A stretch of 34,522 nt of DNA from assembly GCA_045592225.1 (NCBI GenBank), contig JAZNUH010000088.1, positions 1 to 34,522 of the forward strand, written 5' to 3'. The DNA is from JAZNUH01 sp045592225. Lineage in GTDB: Bacteria > Bacillota > Clostridia > UMGS1883 > UMGS1540. The notes beneath the pieces were generated by a model that saw only the letters and a list, made by a program, of their open reading frames with translations, made no database searches and was not told the origin of the DNA. This document shows, in pieces, positions 24,392 to 31,632 of the stretch (position 1 is its first letter; every line of letters begins with the position of its first letter). A program made the position numbers and the translations under genes.

Positions 24392-27300
24392 CTGGACACC
24401 CGAGCAGAAGGCGGCAGTGGATGCCCCGGTATCAAATCTGCTGGTAACAGCGGCGGCGGGTTCGGGAAAAACACAGGTGCTCACGGGTCGCATAATAAAG
24501 CATATACTTGACGGCGGAGATATAAGCCGCTTGCTTATAGTTACATTCACACGCGCCGCGGCGGCGGAAATGCGTGAGAGAATAACAAAAAGCATTTCGG
24601 ACGCCCTGCGCGATGACCCGAAGAACACGCACCTTAAAAAACAGATGAGTCTGCTACCGGGCGCCGGCATAACAACAATACACTCTTTCTGCTTGGAGCT
24701 TGTAAGAGGTCGTGCTGCAACAGTAGGCATTGACCCCGGCTTTAAAATTACAGACAATGCCGATATGGAATTTATGCGTGAACAGGCGGCGGGCGAGGCA
24801 ATAGAAAAAATGTATGAGCAGGGCGGAGATTTTATAACCTTCGCCAAAGGCTTTTGCAGTGACAAGGATGACAGCGAGCTTATCGAAATTATTCTTTCTG
24901 TATATAAATTTGCCCAGAGTATGCCATACCCTATGGAATGGCTTTTGGATATGCGGGATAAATACATAGCACAGAGCGAGAGAGACTTTGAACAAAGCGA
25001 AATCGCAGAGGAAATTATAAAAAATGTAAGAGAACGTATTCAGGGTCTTGTGGAAACGGCACGTGCCGCCGCAGAGGAAAGCAGTCTTCTGGAGCCTGAC
25101 TATTCGTCCATGTTTACAGCCGATGCTGAAGGGCTTGAAGCCGTTTTAAAGCAGCATGGATGGGATGAAATACGCGAGAAACTGAGTGGGGTTTCGTGGG
25201 TGCGTATGCCGGGGTTAAGGGATGTTGACCCCGACTATAAGGAATATGTGAAAAAGACCAGGGAGTCAATAAAGAAAACGGCAGGAGAGCTTGCCGGCGA
25301 AATGCCTTTTGCAAAAGAGGAGTGCCGAAGGGTGCTGCAGCATAACAGCAGGTACATTACCTGTATTTGCGAAGCTGTGCATATTTTTGAAGAAGAGTAT
25401 TCGCGCATTAAGGCAGAAAAAAACATGCTGGACTTAAACGATGTGGAGCATATAGCAATAAAAATTCTTGAGGACAGTCAGACTGCGGCAGAGATAATGG
25501 AGCGGTATGACGAAATATACATTGACGAGTACCAGGACAGTAACGACGCACAGGAAATGATATTCTCGAGAATATCGCGTGAGAACGAGGGTAAGCCCAA
25601 CGTGTTTATGGTGGGTGATTTAAAACAGAGCATTTACGGCTTTCGTATGACAAGCCCCGAGCTGTTCCTTAAAAAGAAAAAGACATATAGCAGTGAAGAG
25701 GGTGCGTCGAACAGAAAAATTGCTCTTTCCAAAAACTTTCGCAGCCGGAGCGAGGTAATAGATTTTGTAAATCTTGTTTTTTCAACAATTATGAGCGAGC
25801 AGGCAGGCGGCACAAGCTATGACGGGGATGAAGCACTCTACGCCGAGGCAAAGTATCCGCCCGACGAAACGGGATTTTGCAAAGCCGAAATAAATATAAT
25901 TGACTGTGAAAAAGACGAGGACGAGGAAAGTGTAGATAAAATCGTAGCCGAGGCAAGATTTGTGGCAAAACGTATACAAGAGCTTATGAGCGGCAGTGTA
26001 TACGATGCAAAGGCAGAAAAAAGCCGTAAAATAAAGTATTCGGACATAGTAATACTTATGCGCTCGCCCAAAAACTACGCCTCCATCTTTGAACAGGAGC
26101 TTTTAAATTACGGTATACCTGTATTTGCAGATGTGGGAACAGGATACTATGAAACTACTGAAATAAGAACATTTCTCGCGCTTTTATCCATAATAGATAA
26201 CCCCTTGTCAGACATACCGCTTTTGGCGGTTATGCGTTCACCTATTTTCGGATTTGATGAGGATGAGCTTGCGCGAATAAGAATGTGCAATAAAAATTCT
26301 CTTTTTAAAAAGGCTGTTGACGAGGCGGCAAAAAAAGACGATGGCCTTGGCATAAAATGCAAAAACTTTCTTGCCAAGCTGCGCACATGGAGAAGGCGTG
26401 CTACGTATATGCCTGCGGATGAGCTTATATATTACCTGTTTAACGATACGGGATATATGGATTTTGTGGGCGCTTTGCCTTCGGGTGAATCACGCTGTGC
26501 CAATCTGCGTCTTTTGTTTGAAAAGGCACGTCGGTTTGAGGAAAGCTCTTTCAGGGGACTTTTCAATTTCCTGATTTTTATGCAAAGACTTCGTGACCAT
26601 GAGGACATGGGTACAGCCAAACTCATGGGTGAAGGACAGGATGTTGTCCGTATTATGAGCATACACAAAAGCAAGGGACTTGAATTTCCTGTTGTCTTTT
26701 TATCGGGTACCGGCAAAGGCTTTAACAAGGAAAATTTAAGATCTCCCGTAATATTGCATAAAGAGCTGGGATTTGGCATTAAATATATTGATGCAGAACT
26801 TATGCTTACCTGCCCGTCACCGGACAGAATTGCAGTGAAAATGCGCAAGGCTGACCAGGATATGAGTGAGGAAATAAGAGTTTTGTACGTTGCGCTTACC
26901 AGGGCTAAAGAAAAGCTTATAGTAACCGGTGCGGTAGGCTCTGCGGAGAGGGCGGTTATGGACTGGAGCCTCAAAGGAAGATTTATGTCACCGCGAAAGG
27001 TTTTATCGGCAAAAAGCACGCTGGAGCTTTTGAGCATCTGCGCAAAATTCGGCGAGGAGAAATGTGTTGATGTTGTCCTGCATACTCCGGAGGACGAGCC
27101 GGATGATGTGGAAATAAAAGCACCTGAAATTAAAGAGCAAAAGCCGGATGCTGAACTTATAAAAAGAATGGAATACGCCTATGCACACAGCGGATTATCT
27201 TCTATTCCGTCAAAGGTTTCGGTAACTGAGCTTAAAAGACTTAAAAACGAAGAGGATGTTTTCACTCTGCCGCTTTACGCAAAAAGCGAAATGCGCGAGC

Positions 27301-27836
27301 CGAGATTTTTGGAAAAGGAAAAAATCACAGCGGCGAAGAGGGGAACATACACCCATTTTGTATTACAGACCATAGACATCAAAAAGGCTGCTGATAAAGC
27401 CTATGTAGAGGAGTTTATAAACAGGCTTGCTGCAGAAAATATTCTTACAGAGGAAGCGGCAAAAAGTGTTTCGGCAAGTGATGTGGTAAGGTTTGCCGGG
27501 TCGGAGCTCGGGCAAAGAATAATAAATGCGGATAAGGTGTACAGGGAAGCGGCGTTTACAATTCCTGTGCCCGCTTCATTTATAACCGGCAGACAAGAGG
27601 ATTTTGGCGAAAATATTATCTTACAGGGTATTATTGATTGCTTCTTTTTTGAAGGTGATAACATTGTGCTTGTTGATTTTAAAACCGACAGAAATACCTG
27701 CGCTGCCGAAATAAAAAAGAAGTACAAAATGCAGATGGATTTATACGCACTTGCCCTCGAAAAAAAATATTTTTCAAAAATTTACGAAAAATTCATTTAC
27801 TTAATGTCGAATGGTGATATAATAAGAATAGACTAA
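24381..27836 (+). CDS. addA: AddAB helicase-nuclease subunit A
   Basis: An 1151-residue UvrD-type 3'-5' helicase with a C-terminal nuclease, partner of AddB in double-strand break repair. Motifs in order are 'WTPEQKAAVDAP' (Q motif), Walker A 'VTAAAGSGKTQVL' (about 21-33), Walker B 'IYIDEYQDSNDAQ' (about 379), 'FMVGDLKQSIYGFR' (motif III), 'IMSIHKSKGLEFPVVFLS' (motif V, about 758) and 'LYVALTRAKEKLIV' (motif VI). The nuclease motif is 'IVLVDFKTDRN' (about 1095). I choose ATG at 24381, preceded by AGGTGA; the frame is open further upstream but only inside addB. The 11-nt overlap with addB suggests translational coupling. Confidence 0.96.
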   Translation: MKINWTPEQKAAVDAPVSNLLVTAAAGSGKTQVLTGRIIKHILDGGDISRLLIVTFTRAAAAEMRERITKSISDALRDDPKNTHLKKQMSLLPGAGITTIHSFCLELVRGRAATVGIDPGFKITDNADMEFMREQAAGEAIEKMYEQGGDFITFAKGFCSDKDDSELIEIILSVYKFAQSMPYPMEWLLDMRDKYIAQSERDFEQSEIAEEIIKNVRERIQGLVETARAAAEESSLLEPDYSSMFTADAEGLEAVLKQHGWDEIREKLSGVSWVRMPGLRDVDPDYKEYVKKTRESIKKTAGELAGEMPFAKEECRRVLQHNSRYITCICEAVHIFEEEYSRIKAEKNMLDLNDVEHIAIKILEDSQTAAEIMERYDEIYIDEYQDSNDAQEMIFSRISRENEGKPNVFMVGDLKQSIYGFRMTSPELFLKKKKTYSSEEGASNRKIALSKNFRSRSEVIDFVNLVFSTIMSEQAGGTSYDGDEALYAEAKYPPDETGFCKAEINIIDCEKDEDEESVDKIVAEARFVAKRIQELMSGSVYDAKAEKSRKIKYSDIVILMRSPKNYASIFEQELLNYGIPVFADVGTGYYETTEIRTFLALLSIIDNPLSDIPLLAVMRSPIFGFDEDELARIRMCNKNSLFKKAVDEAAKKDDGLGIKCKNFLAKLRTWRRRATYMPADELIYYLFNDTGYMDFVGALPSGESRCANLRLLFEKARRFEESSFRGLFNFLIFMQRLRDHEDMGTAKLMGEGQDVVRIMSIHKSKGLEFPVVFLSGTGKGFNKENLRSPVILHKELGFGIKYIDAELMLTCPSPDRIAVKMRKADQDMSEEIRVLYVALTRAKEKLIVTGAVGSAERAVMDWSLKGRFMSPRKVLSAKSTLELLSICAKFGEEKCVDVVLHTPEDEPDDVEIKAPEIKEQKPDAELIKRMEYAYAHSGLSSIPSKVSVTELKRLKNEEDVFTLPLYAKSEMREPRFLEKEKITAAKRGTYTHFVLQTIDIKKAADKAYVEEFINRLAAENILTEEAAKSVSASDVVRFAGSELGQRIINADKVYREAAFTIPVPASFITGRQEDFGENIILQGIIDCFFFEGDNIVLVDFKTDRNTCAAEIKKKYKMQMDLYALALEKKYFSKIYEKFIYLMSNGDIIRID

Positions 27837-27860
27837 AAATATTCGAAAGGAATTTTTACT

Positions 27861-28361
27861 ATGAGCAGTAGAAGAACATATAGCCGAAGAACAAGCAGAA
27901 AATCGGTAAAAGGAAACAGATTGCTTGCAATTATGGGTACAATACTTGGACTTATACTTGTGTTTTACATATCCTTTGTAATTGCCTGTGCAATTTTTGA
28001 TAAGGAAGAGGATCCCACACAGGTGCCCGGAGTGGAAGAAACAACGCAGACACCCAAACCTACACCTCCGCCCACAACACCAGAGCCAAGTGAGGAGCCT
28101 GAAGAATCCGAAGAGCCTGAAGAAGAGCCCGAGGAAAGCACACCCACGCCCAAGCCGGCGGAAACCAAAAAGGCAACACCTACACCCAAGGCTACTTCTA
28201 CACCCAAGCCTTCACAGAGCACAAAGCCCAGTTCAACACCCAAGGCAACGGCTACACCAAAGGCAACACAGACACCCAAGCCTACACCTCCTCCTGCAAC
28301 TCCTACACCCACCCCTGCACCCGAGGTTGATGACAAATATTTGTCGGATGACGGAATTTAA
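27861..28361 (+). CDS. Membrane-anchored Pro/Thr-rich protein, function unknown
   Basis: A 166-residue protein. A basic N-terminus ('SSRRTYSRRTSRKSVKGNR') precedes a single hydrophobic segment (about 22-48), so the N-terminus should be cytosolic and the rest outside. The exposed part is low complexity: an acidic Pro/Glu block ('EEPEESEEPEEEPEE') followed by many TPKP/TPKA repeats, ending 'VDDKYLSDDGI'. This looks like a cell-wall-spanning stalk without the usual terminal domain. AAAGG lies about 8 nt before the ATG, 24 nt after addA. No function or enzyme domain can be assigned. Repeats at the DNA level (ACACCCAAG-like) could vary in copy number between strains. Confidence 0.75.
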   Translation: MSSRRTYSRRTSRKSVKGNRLLAIMGTILGLILVFYISFVIACAIFDKEEDPTQVPGVEETTQTPKPTPPPTTPEPSEEPEESEEPEEEPEESTPTPKPAETKKATPTPKATSTPKPSQSTKPSSTPKATATPKATQTPKPTPPPATPTPTPAPEVDDKYLSDDGI

Positions 28362-28371
28362 AAGAGGATAA

Positions 28372-28443
28372 ATGGCAGGAAAACGGCAAAAACAGGAGCA
28401 AAACAAAGAAAAAGGCAGGGTAATCTCCTTTAATGAGTTTTGA
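28372..28443 (+). CDS. Possible 23-residue basic peptide
   Basis: An ATG at 28372 has AAAGAGG at 28361-28367 with good spacing and opens a 23-codon frame ending in TGA at 28441-28443. The peptide begins 'MAGKRQKQEQNKEK' and ends 'GRVISFNEF', so it is basic with a short hydrophobic end. It starts 10 nt after the stop of the Pro/Thr-rich gene. The good ribosome binding site is the only support, and chance is possible at this size. Confidence 0.3.
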   Translation: MAGKRQKQEQNKEKGRVISFNEF

Positions 28444-28468
28444 ACAAAAAAACAAAATGTGTTAAAAT
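28440..28468 (+). promoter_or_regulatory. Promoter of tRNA-Pro
   Basis: -35 TTGAAC (28440-28445) and -10 TAAAAT (28463-28468) are 17 nt apart. The expected transcription start is about 30 nt before the mature tRNA 5' end. Confidence 0.7.
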
Positions 28469-28505
28469 ACGAGCGTTGTGCATATTATGTATAACGCTTG
28501 TTTAT

Positions 28506-28582
28506 CGGGGTTTGGCGCAGTTTGGTAGCGCACCTGGTTTGGGACCAGGGGGCCACAGGTTCGAATCCTGTAACCCCGACCA
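28506..28582 (+). tRNA. tRNA-Pro(UGG)
   Basis: A full 77-nt cloverleaf. The acceptor stem CGGGGTT pairs with AACCCCG and the discriminator A and encoded CCA follow. The anticodon stem CCTGG/CCAGG encloses loop TTTGGGA, so the anticodon is UGG (proline). The T arm is ACAGG-TTCGAAT-CCTGT. It has its own promoter and terminator. Confidence 0.97.
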
Positions 28583-28583
28583 G

Positions 28584-28611
28584 AAAAAAGACATCTTCGG
28601 ATGTCTTTTTT
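28584..28611 (+). terminator. Rho-independent terminator of tRNA-Pro
   Basis: The stem GACATC (28590-28595) and GATGTC (28600-28605) encloses a TTCG tetraloop, with an A run before and six T after. It starts 2 nt after the tRNA CCA. Confidence 0.92.
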
Positions 28612-28612
28612 C

Positions 28613-28783
28613 AGTTATATTTGCCTTTGGCAAGTTATATTGCTGCGCAGTTATATTCGGCTTATACCGAGTGATATTGTGCTTCGCACAGTTTAATGGC
28701 AAATATAATATCACTGAAACCGAAGGTTTCAATATCACTTTTACTCTGTAAAAATATCACTCCAACGAAGTTGGAATATCACT
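28613..28783. repeat. Intergenic hairpin array B: AGT(T/G)ATATT units alternating with palindromic spacers
   Basis: Four nonamers AGT(T/G)ATATT start at 28613, 28633, 28649 and 28670. Four inverted copies AATATCACT start at 28707, 28731, 28753 and 28775, and a degenerate fifth forward unit lies at 28690. Nearly every spacer is a perfect but different small inverted repeat: TGCC-TTT-GGCA, GC-TGC-GC, CGG-CTTATA-CCG, GTGC-TTC-GCAC, then GAAACC-GAA-GGTTTC, TTTAC-TCT-GTAAA and CCAAC-GAA-GTTGG. In addition 28617-28625 is complementary to 28698-28706. It begins 2 nt after the tRNA-Pro terminator. No open reading frame fits it. The design matches array A with a different unit sequence; function unknown. 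Confidence 0.85.
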
Positions 28784-28885
28784 AAAAATAACCTGCATCT
28801 ATTATGAACGTGAAAGCCAAAAAAATTTGAGAGGATTCGAACACTGCGAAGGCTTGGACCGGTGAAAACAATTAACCCCTCTTTA
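28784..28885. other. Non-coding stretch between array B and the next promoter
   Basis: I see no gene or RNA here. A GGATTCGAAC at about 28834-28843 resembles the complement of a tRNA T loop, but its flanks do not form a T stem. It may be a decayed tRNA fragment or chance. Confidence 0.5.
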
Positions 28886-28914
28886 TTTACAAACATCTCT
28901 CAGTATGATATAAT
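28886..28914 (+). promoter_or_regulatory. Promoter of the TIGR04076 gene
   Basis: -35 TTTACA (28886-28891) and -10 TATAAT (28909-28914) are 17 nt apart, 32 nt before the start codon at 28947. Confidence 0.75.
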
Positions 28915-28946
28915 GTAATAAAACCTATTTATGAAAGGTAACAGAT

Positions 28947-29261
28947 ATGAAAAAGTGTAAAATTACTGTTATGAAAATGGCGCGGTATGATGATTTGATA
29001 GAAAAATATGAAAACCCTATTGAACACGCTTGTGACATGAAGGTGGGGCAGGTGTTTATTGCAAACGGATGGGAAAAGCCTGACGGTATGTGCGACAGTG
29101 CATGGGAGAGTATGTCTGCATTTGTTATGACACTTTCTCACGGCGGCGTAAATTTTTATGACGGATGGATGAAAAACAAAAAATCGGCTATGATTTCGTG
29201 TAACGACGGATTCAGACCGGTAAGCTTTTATATAGAAGCACTTGACGAGGATGCTGAATAG
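28947..29261 (+). CDS. TIGR04076 family protein
   Basis: A 104-residue small cytosolic protein that matches my recollection of the TIGR04076 family, of unknown function. Typical features are the 'KCKITVMK' start, Cys in 'IEHACDMKVGQVF' and in 'PDGMCDSAWESM', and a late 'CNDGFRPVSFYIE'. The three conserved-looking cysteines hint at metal or redox chemistry (inference). GAAAGG precedes the ATG. It has its own promoter and the following MGMT gene begins 41 nt later, so it may head a small operon running to 31470. Confidence 0.8.
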   Translation: MKKCKITVMKMARYDDLIEKYENPIEHACDMKVGQVFIANGWEKPDGMCDSAWESMSAFVMTLSHGGVNFYDGWMKNKKSAMISCNDGFRPVSFYIEALDEDAE

Positions 29262-29302
29262 GTGTAAACGAAAAGGGAAAGAAAGCCGAAGGGAAGAATT
29301 TC

Positions 29303-29620
29303 ATGACCACATTTGAAAAGATATATAAAGTAGTTAAAAGTATTCCAAAAGGCAAAGTTGCAACCTACGGTCAGGTTGCAATGCTTGCGGGTAATCCGCG
29401 CTGGGCAAGAGTTGTGGGATATGCTCTGCACGCAAATCCCCAGCCTGGGATAATTCCCTGTCACAGGGTGGTAAACCGCGAGGGTAAGGTTGCACCCGGA
29501 TTTGCCTTTGGAGGGGAAGATGTTCAAAGGCAGCTGCTTGAAGGTGAGGGCATTGTGTTTGAAGATGACGGCAGAGTGGATTTGAAAAAATACGGCATTC
29601 AGCGGAGGGGTACAAAATGA
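29303..29620 (+). CDS. MGMT-fold DNA-binding protein with active-site Cys (Ogt-type domain)
   Basis: A 105-residue protein that is only the C-terminal DNA-binding and methyl-acceptor domain of O6-alkylguanine-DNA alkyltransferases. The PCHRVV motif is intact with Cys53 ('IIPCHRVVNREGKV'), so direct reversal of O6-alkylguanine is possible; alkyltransferase-like (ATL) proteins usually have Trp there. 'GKVATYGQVAMLAGNPRWAR' is the helix-turn-helix region. The N-terminal domain of full Ogt/Ada proteins is absent, which is common in this short family. A GGGAAG site precedes the ATG. Its stop overlaps the start of the MmcQ/YjbR pseudogene by 4 nt (ATGA). Confidence 0.85.
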   Translation: MTTFEKIYKVVKSIPKGKVATYGQVAMLAGNPRWARVVGYALHANPQPGIIPCHRVVNREGKVAPGFAFGGEDVQRQLLEGEGIVFEDDGRVDLKKYGIQRRGTK

Positions 29621-29973
29621 GAACAAGACAGGAAGTAATAGATTTTTGCCTGACGCTTGATGATGCATACGAGGATTACCCCTTCCACGATTTTAACTGG
29701 ACTGTTATGCGTCACAAGGGCAATCAGAAGATGTTTGCGGCAATCTGCGAGCGTATGGGCAATATCTGGATTAATGTGAAATGCGACCCTAATCTTACAT
29801 ATATGTGGCGCAGCACATTTGAAGCGGTTGTGCCTGCCTACCATATGAACAAATAGCACTGGAACTCAATTATCCTTGACGGAAGCATACCCGAGGACGC
29901 CATTAAAAATATGATTTTTGACAGTTTTCAGCTGACTAAACCCAAAAAGCGAGGCAAAAAAGATGCTAAATAG
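29617..29973 (+). pseudogene. MmcQ/YjbR family gene interrupted by an in-frame amber codon
   Basis: The frame starts 'MRTRQEVIDFCLTLDDAYED', typical of the MmcQ/YjbR family (CyaY-like fold, possible DNA-binding). After 79 codons it meets TAG at 29854-29856, just after 'PAYHMNK'. The same frame then continues 'HWNSIILDGSIPEDAIKNMI' for 38 more codons to a TAG at 29971-29973. The continuation matches the normal family C-terminus, where 'HMNKxHWN' is usual, so a single codon was changed to a stop. TAG is an ordinary stop elsewhere in this window (2688, 3085, 29261, 31470), so general recoding is unlikely. Either a nonsense mutation or a sequencing error. The end overlaps the sirtuin start by 11 nt. 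Confidence 0.8.
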
Positions 29974-30700
29974 ATTTGCAGAGATGATAAAAGAGTGCAA
30001 TAACATTGTTTTCTTTGGCGGGGCAGGAGTATCCACCGAGAGCGGTGTAAAAGACTATCGCAGTGCAGACGGATTGTATAATACGGTAAAGGAATACGGC
30101 GTGCCGCCCGAGGAAATATTAAGTCATAGCTTCTTTTTTCAGAACACGGAAACCTTTTATGATTTTTACAGGAAGTATTTTATTGTTGATGTAGAACCGA
30201 ACAATGCCCATAAAGCACTTGCAAAGCTTGAAGATATGGGTAAACTGAAGGCGGTTATTACACAGAATATTGACGGATTGCACCAAAGGGCGGGAAGTAA
30301 AAATGTAATTGAGCTTCACGGAACGGCGGAGCAGTTTTGTTGTGCCGCTTGCGGAAAAAGCGGTGACAGTGCCGACGTATTAAACAATATAAAAAGCAAA
30401 AATATACCCAAATGCCAATGCGGAGGAGTTATGAAGCCTAAGGTTGTGCTTTATGGCGAAAATCTTTATGACGGGGTTGCAGAATCGGCTGTGTATCATA
30501 TTGAAAGAGCAGATATGCTTATAGTTGGCGGAACATCTCTGGCGGTGTATCCTGCCGCATCCTTTGTGAGGTATTTTTCGGGGAAATATATTGTTATGAT
30601 AAACAAAACCGAAACTGAGTACGACGGCAAGGCAGATTTGATTATTAGAGAAAATATTGGCGAAGTATTTCAAAATGTAATGGAAAGGGTAAAGGAGTAA
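29963..30700 (+). CDS. NAD-dependent protein deacylase, sirtuin (Sir2/CobB family)
   Basis: A 245-residue sirtuin that removes acyl groups from lysines using NAD+. The NAD-binding motif is 'FFGGAGVSTESGVKDYRSAD' (about 18-37); the canonical GIPDFR is GVKDYR here. 'TQNIDGLHQRAG' (about 100-111) and the catalytic His119 in 'IELHGTAEQ' are intact. The Zn ribbon has Cys130 after C126/C127 and C151, C153 ('PKCQCGGVMKP'). Length is typical of bacterial class U/III enzymes. The ATG overlaps the end of the broken MmcQ/YjbR frame, so its translation may once have been coupled to it; GAGGC lies about 8 nt upstream. Confidence 0.92.
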   Translation: MLNRFAEMIKECNNIVFFGGAGVSTESGVKDYRSADGLYNTVKEYGVPPEEILSHSFFFQNTETFYDFYRKYFIVDVEPNNAHKALAKLEDMGKLKAVITQNIDGLHQRAGSKNVIELHGTAEQFCCAACGKSGDSADVLNNIKSKNIPKCQCGGVMKPKVVLYGENLYDGVAESAVYHIERADMLIVGGTSLAVYPAASFVRYFSGKYIVMINKTETEYDGKADLIIRENIGEVFQNVMERVKE

Positions 30701-30705
30701 TTAAA

Positions 30706-31470
30706 ATGACAGTTTATAATGTAACATTCAGTCCTACGGGCGGAACAAAAAAGGTTGCCGACATTCTGGCAGGTGAGCTTGGCGGAAATATAGTGGATGT
30801 GGAGCTTTGCGTTCCTGAAAAGAAGCTTAACATTCCTGAACTGACCGAAGATGACATATGCATTATTTCTGTACCGTCTTTTGGCGGCAGAGTGCCACAG
30901 ATAGCGGCAGACAGAATTGGCAAATTTAAGGCAAACGGAGCAAAGGCGGTGCTTGTATGTGTTTACGGCAACCGTGCATACGAGGACACGCTTACAGAAC
31001 TTAAGGACACAGCCGAAAAGGCAGGCTTTAAATGCTTTGCGGCTGTTGCGGCACTGGCAGAGCACTCGATTACAAGAGATATTGCAAAAGGCAGACCCGA
31101 TAGCAGGGATGAAGCGGTTTTGAAGGAGTTTGCCGGTAAAATAAAAGAAAAAATACAGGCAAAGGATTTTAAGCTTTGCACGCAAATTCCCGGGAATGCT
31201 ACATATAAGGAACGAGGCAAGGTGAAATCTGTTCCCGAAGCAGGTGATACCTGTGTGAAATGCGGAGCCTGTGCAAAAATTTGCCCTGCAGAGGCTATTG
31301 ACTTTGAAAATCCTAATGTAACCGATGGGGAAAAGTGCGTAACCTGTATGAAATGCATTAAGGTATGCCCCAAAAATGCAAGAGCAATAAACAGTGAGCG
31401 CTATGCTGCCATTTTGGAAATGCTGGGCAAAGTTGCCGCAGACAGAAAGGAAAGCCAATTGTATATATAG
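30706..31470 (+). CDS. EFR1-type protein: flavodoxin-like domain plus 2x[4Fe-4S] ferredoxin
   Basis: A 254-residue predicted electron carrier. The first 150 residues have a flavodoxin-like fold with an FMN-phosphate loop 'FSPTGGTKKVADIL' (about 8-21) and 'SVPSFGGRVP' near 60. The C-terminal part holds two CX2CX2CX3C clusters, 'CVKCGACAKICPAEA' and 'CVTCMKCIKVCPKNA'. This domain order matches the EFR1 ferrodoxin family of anaerobes; its redox partner is not known. AAGGAG lies about 9 nt before the ATG, 5 nt after the sirtuin gene, so both are likely co-expressed. A terminator follows. Confidence 0.88.
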   Translation: MTVYNVTFSPTGGTKKVADILAGELGGNIVDVELCVPEKKLNIPELTEDDICIISVPSFGGRVPQIAADRIGKFKANGAKAVLVCVYGNRAYEDTLTELKDTAEKAGFKCFAAVAALAEHSITRDIAKGRPDSRDEAVLKEFAGKIKEKIQAKDFKLCTQIPGNATYKERGKVKSVPEAGDTCVKCGACAKICPAEAIDFENPNVTDGEKCVTCMKCIKVCPKNARAINSERYAAILEMLGKVAADRKESQLYI

Positions 31471-31476
31471 TATTTT

Positions 31477-31506
31477 AAAGCTTTGCACAATTTTGCAAAG
31501 CTTTTT
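31477..31506 (+). terminator. Rho-independent terminator after the EFR1 gene
   Basis: The stem AAAGCTTTGCA (31477-31487) pairs with TGCAAAGCTTT (31494-31504) around a 6-nt loop, followed by a T run. It separates the small operon from the SWIM-WYL unit. Confidence 0.88.
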
Positions 31507-31513
31507 AAATATA

Positions 31514-31542
31514 TTGATCATAAAAAATATATATGCTATAAT
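31514..31542 (+). promoter_or_regulatory. Promoter of the SWIM-motif gene
   Basis: -35 TTGATC (31514-31519) and -10 TATAAT (31537-31542) are 17 nt apart. The 5' untranslated region is about 85 nt; I find no strong structure in it. Confidence 0.75.
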
Positions 31543-31632
31543 GCAAGTAGACACTGTCCGTTTTTACACCCACTGAAACTGATATGCTGATTACAATGAA
31601 AGGCATATATGAGTTTTTAGGGAGGTAAAACA

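Noticed and set aside
27965..28336. Gly/Val-rich frame opposite the Pro/Thr-rich gene
   Set aside because: A low-complexity mirror of the TPKP repeats without a start signal.
28825..28870. Second tRNA fragment (GGATTCGAAC, complement of a T loop)
   Set aside because: The flanking bases do not form a T stem and no acceptor or variable arm is seen, unlike the clear fragment at 33846-33901.
29854..29856. Reassignment of TAG to an amino acid
   Set aside because: Genes ending at 2688, 3085, 29261 and 31470 use TAG as their natural stop at family-normal lengths.
30670..31554. 294-residue open frame on the minus strand
   Set aside because: Antisense to the flavodoxin-ferredoxin gene; the many Cys and Phe residues come from the complement of its codons.
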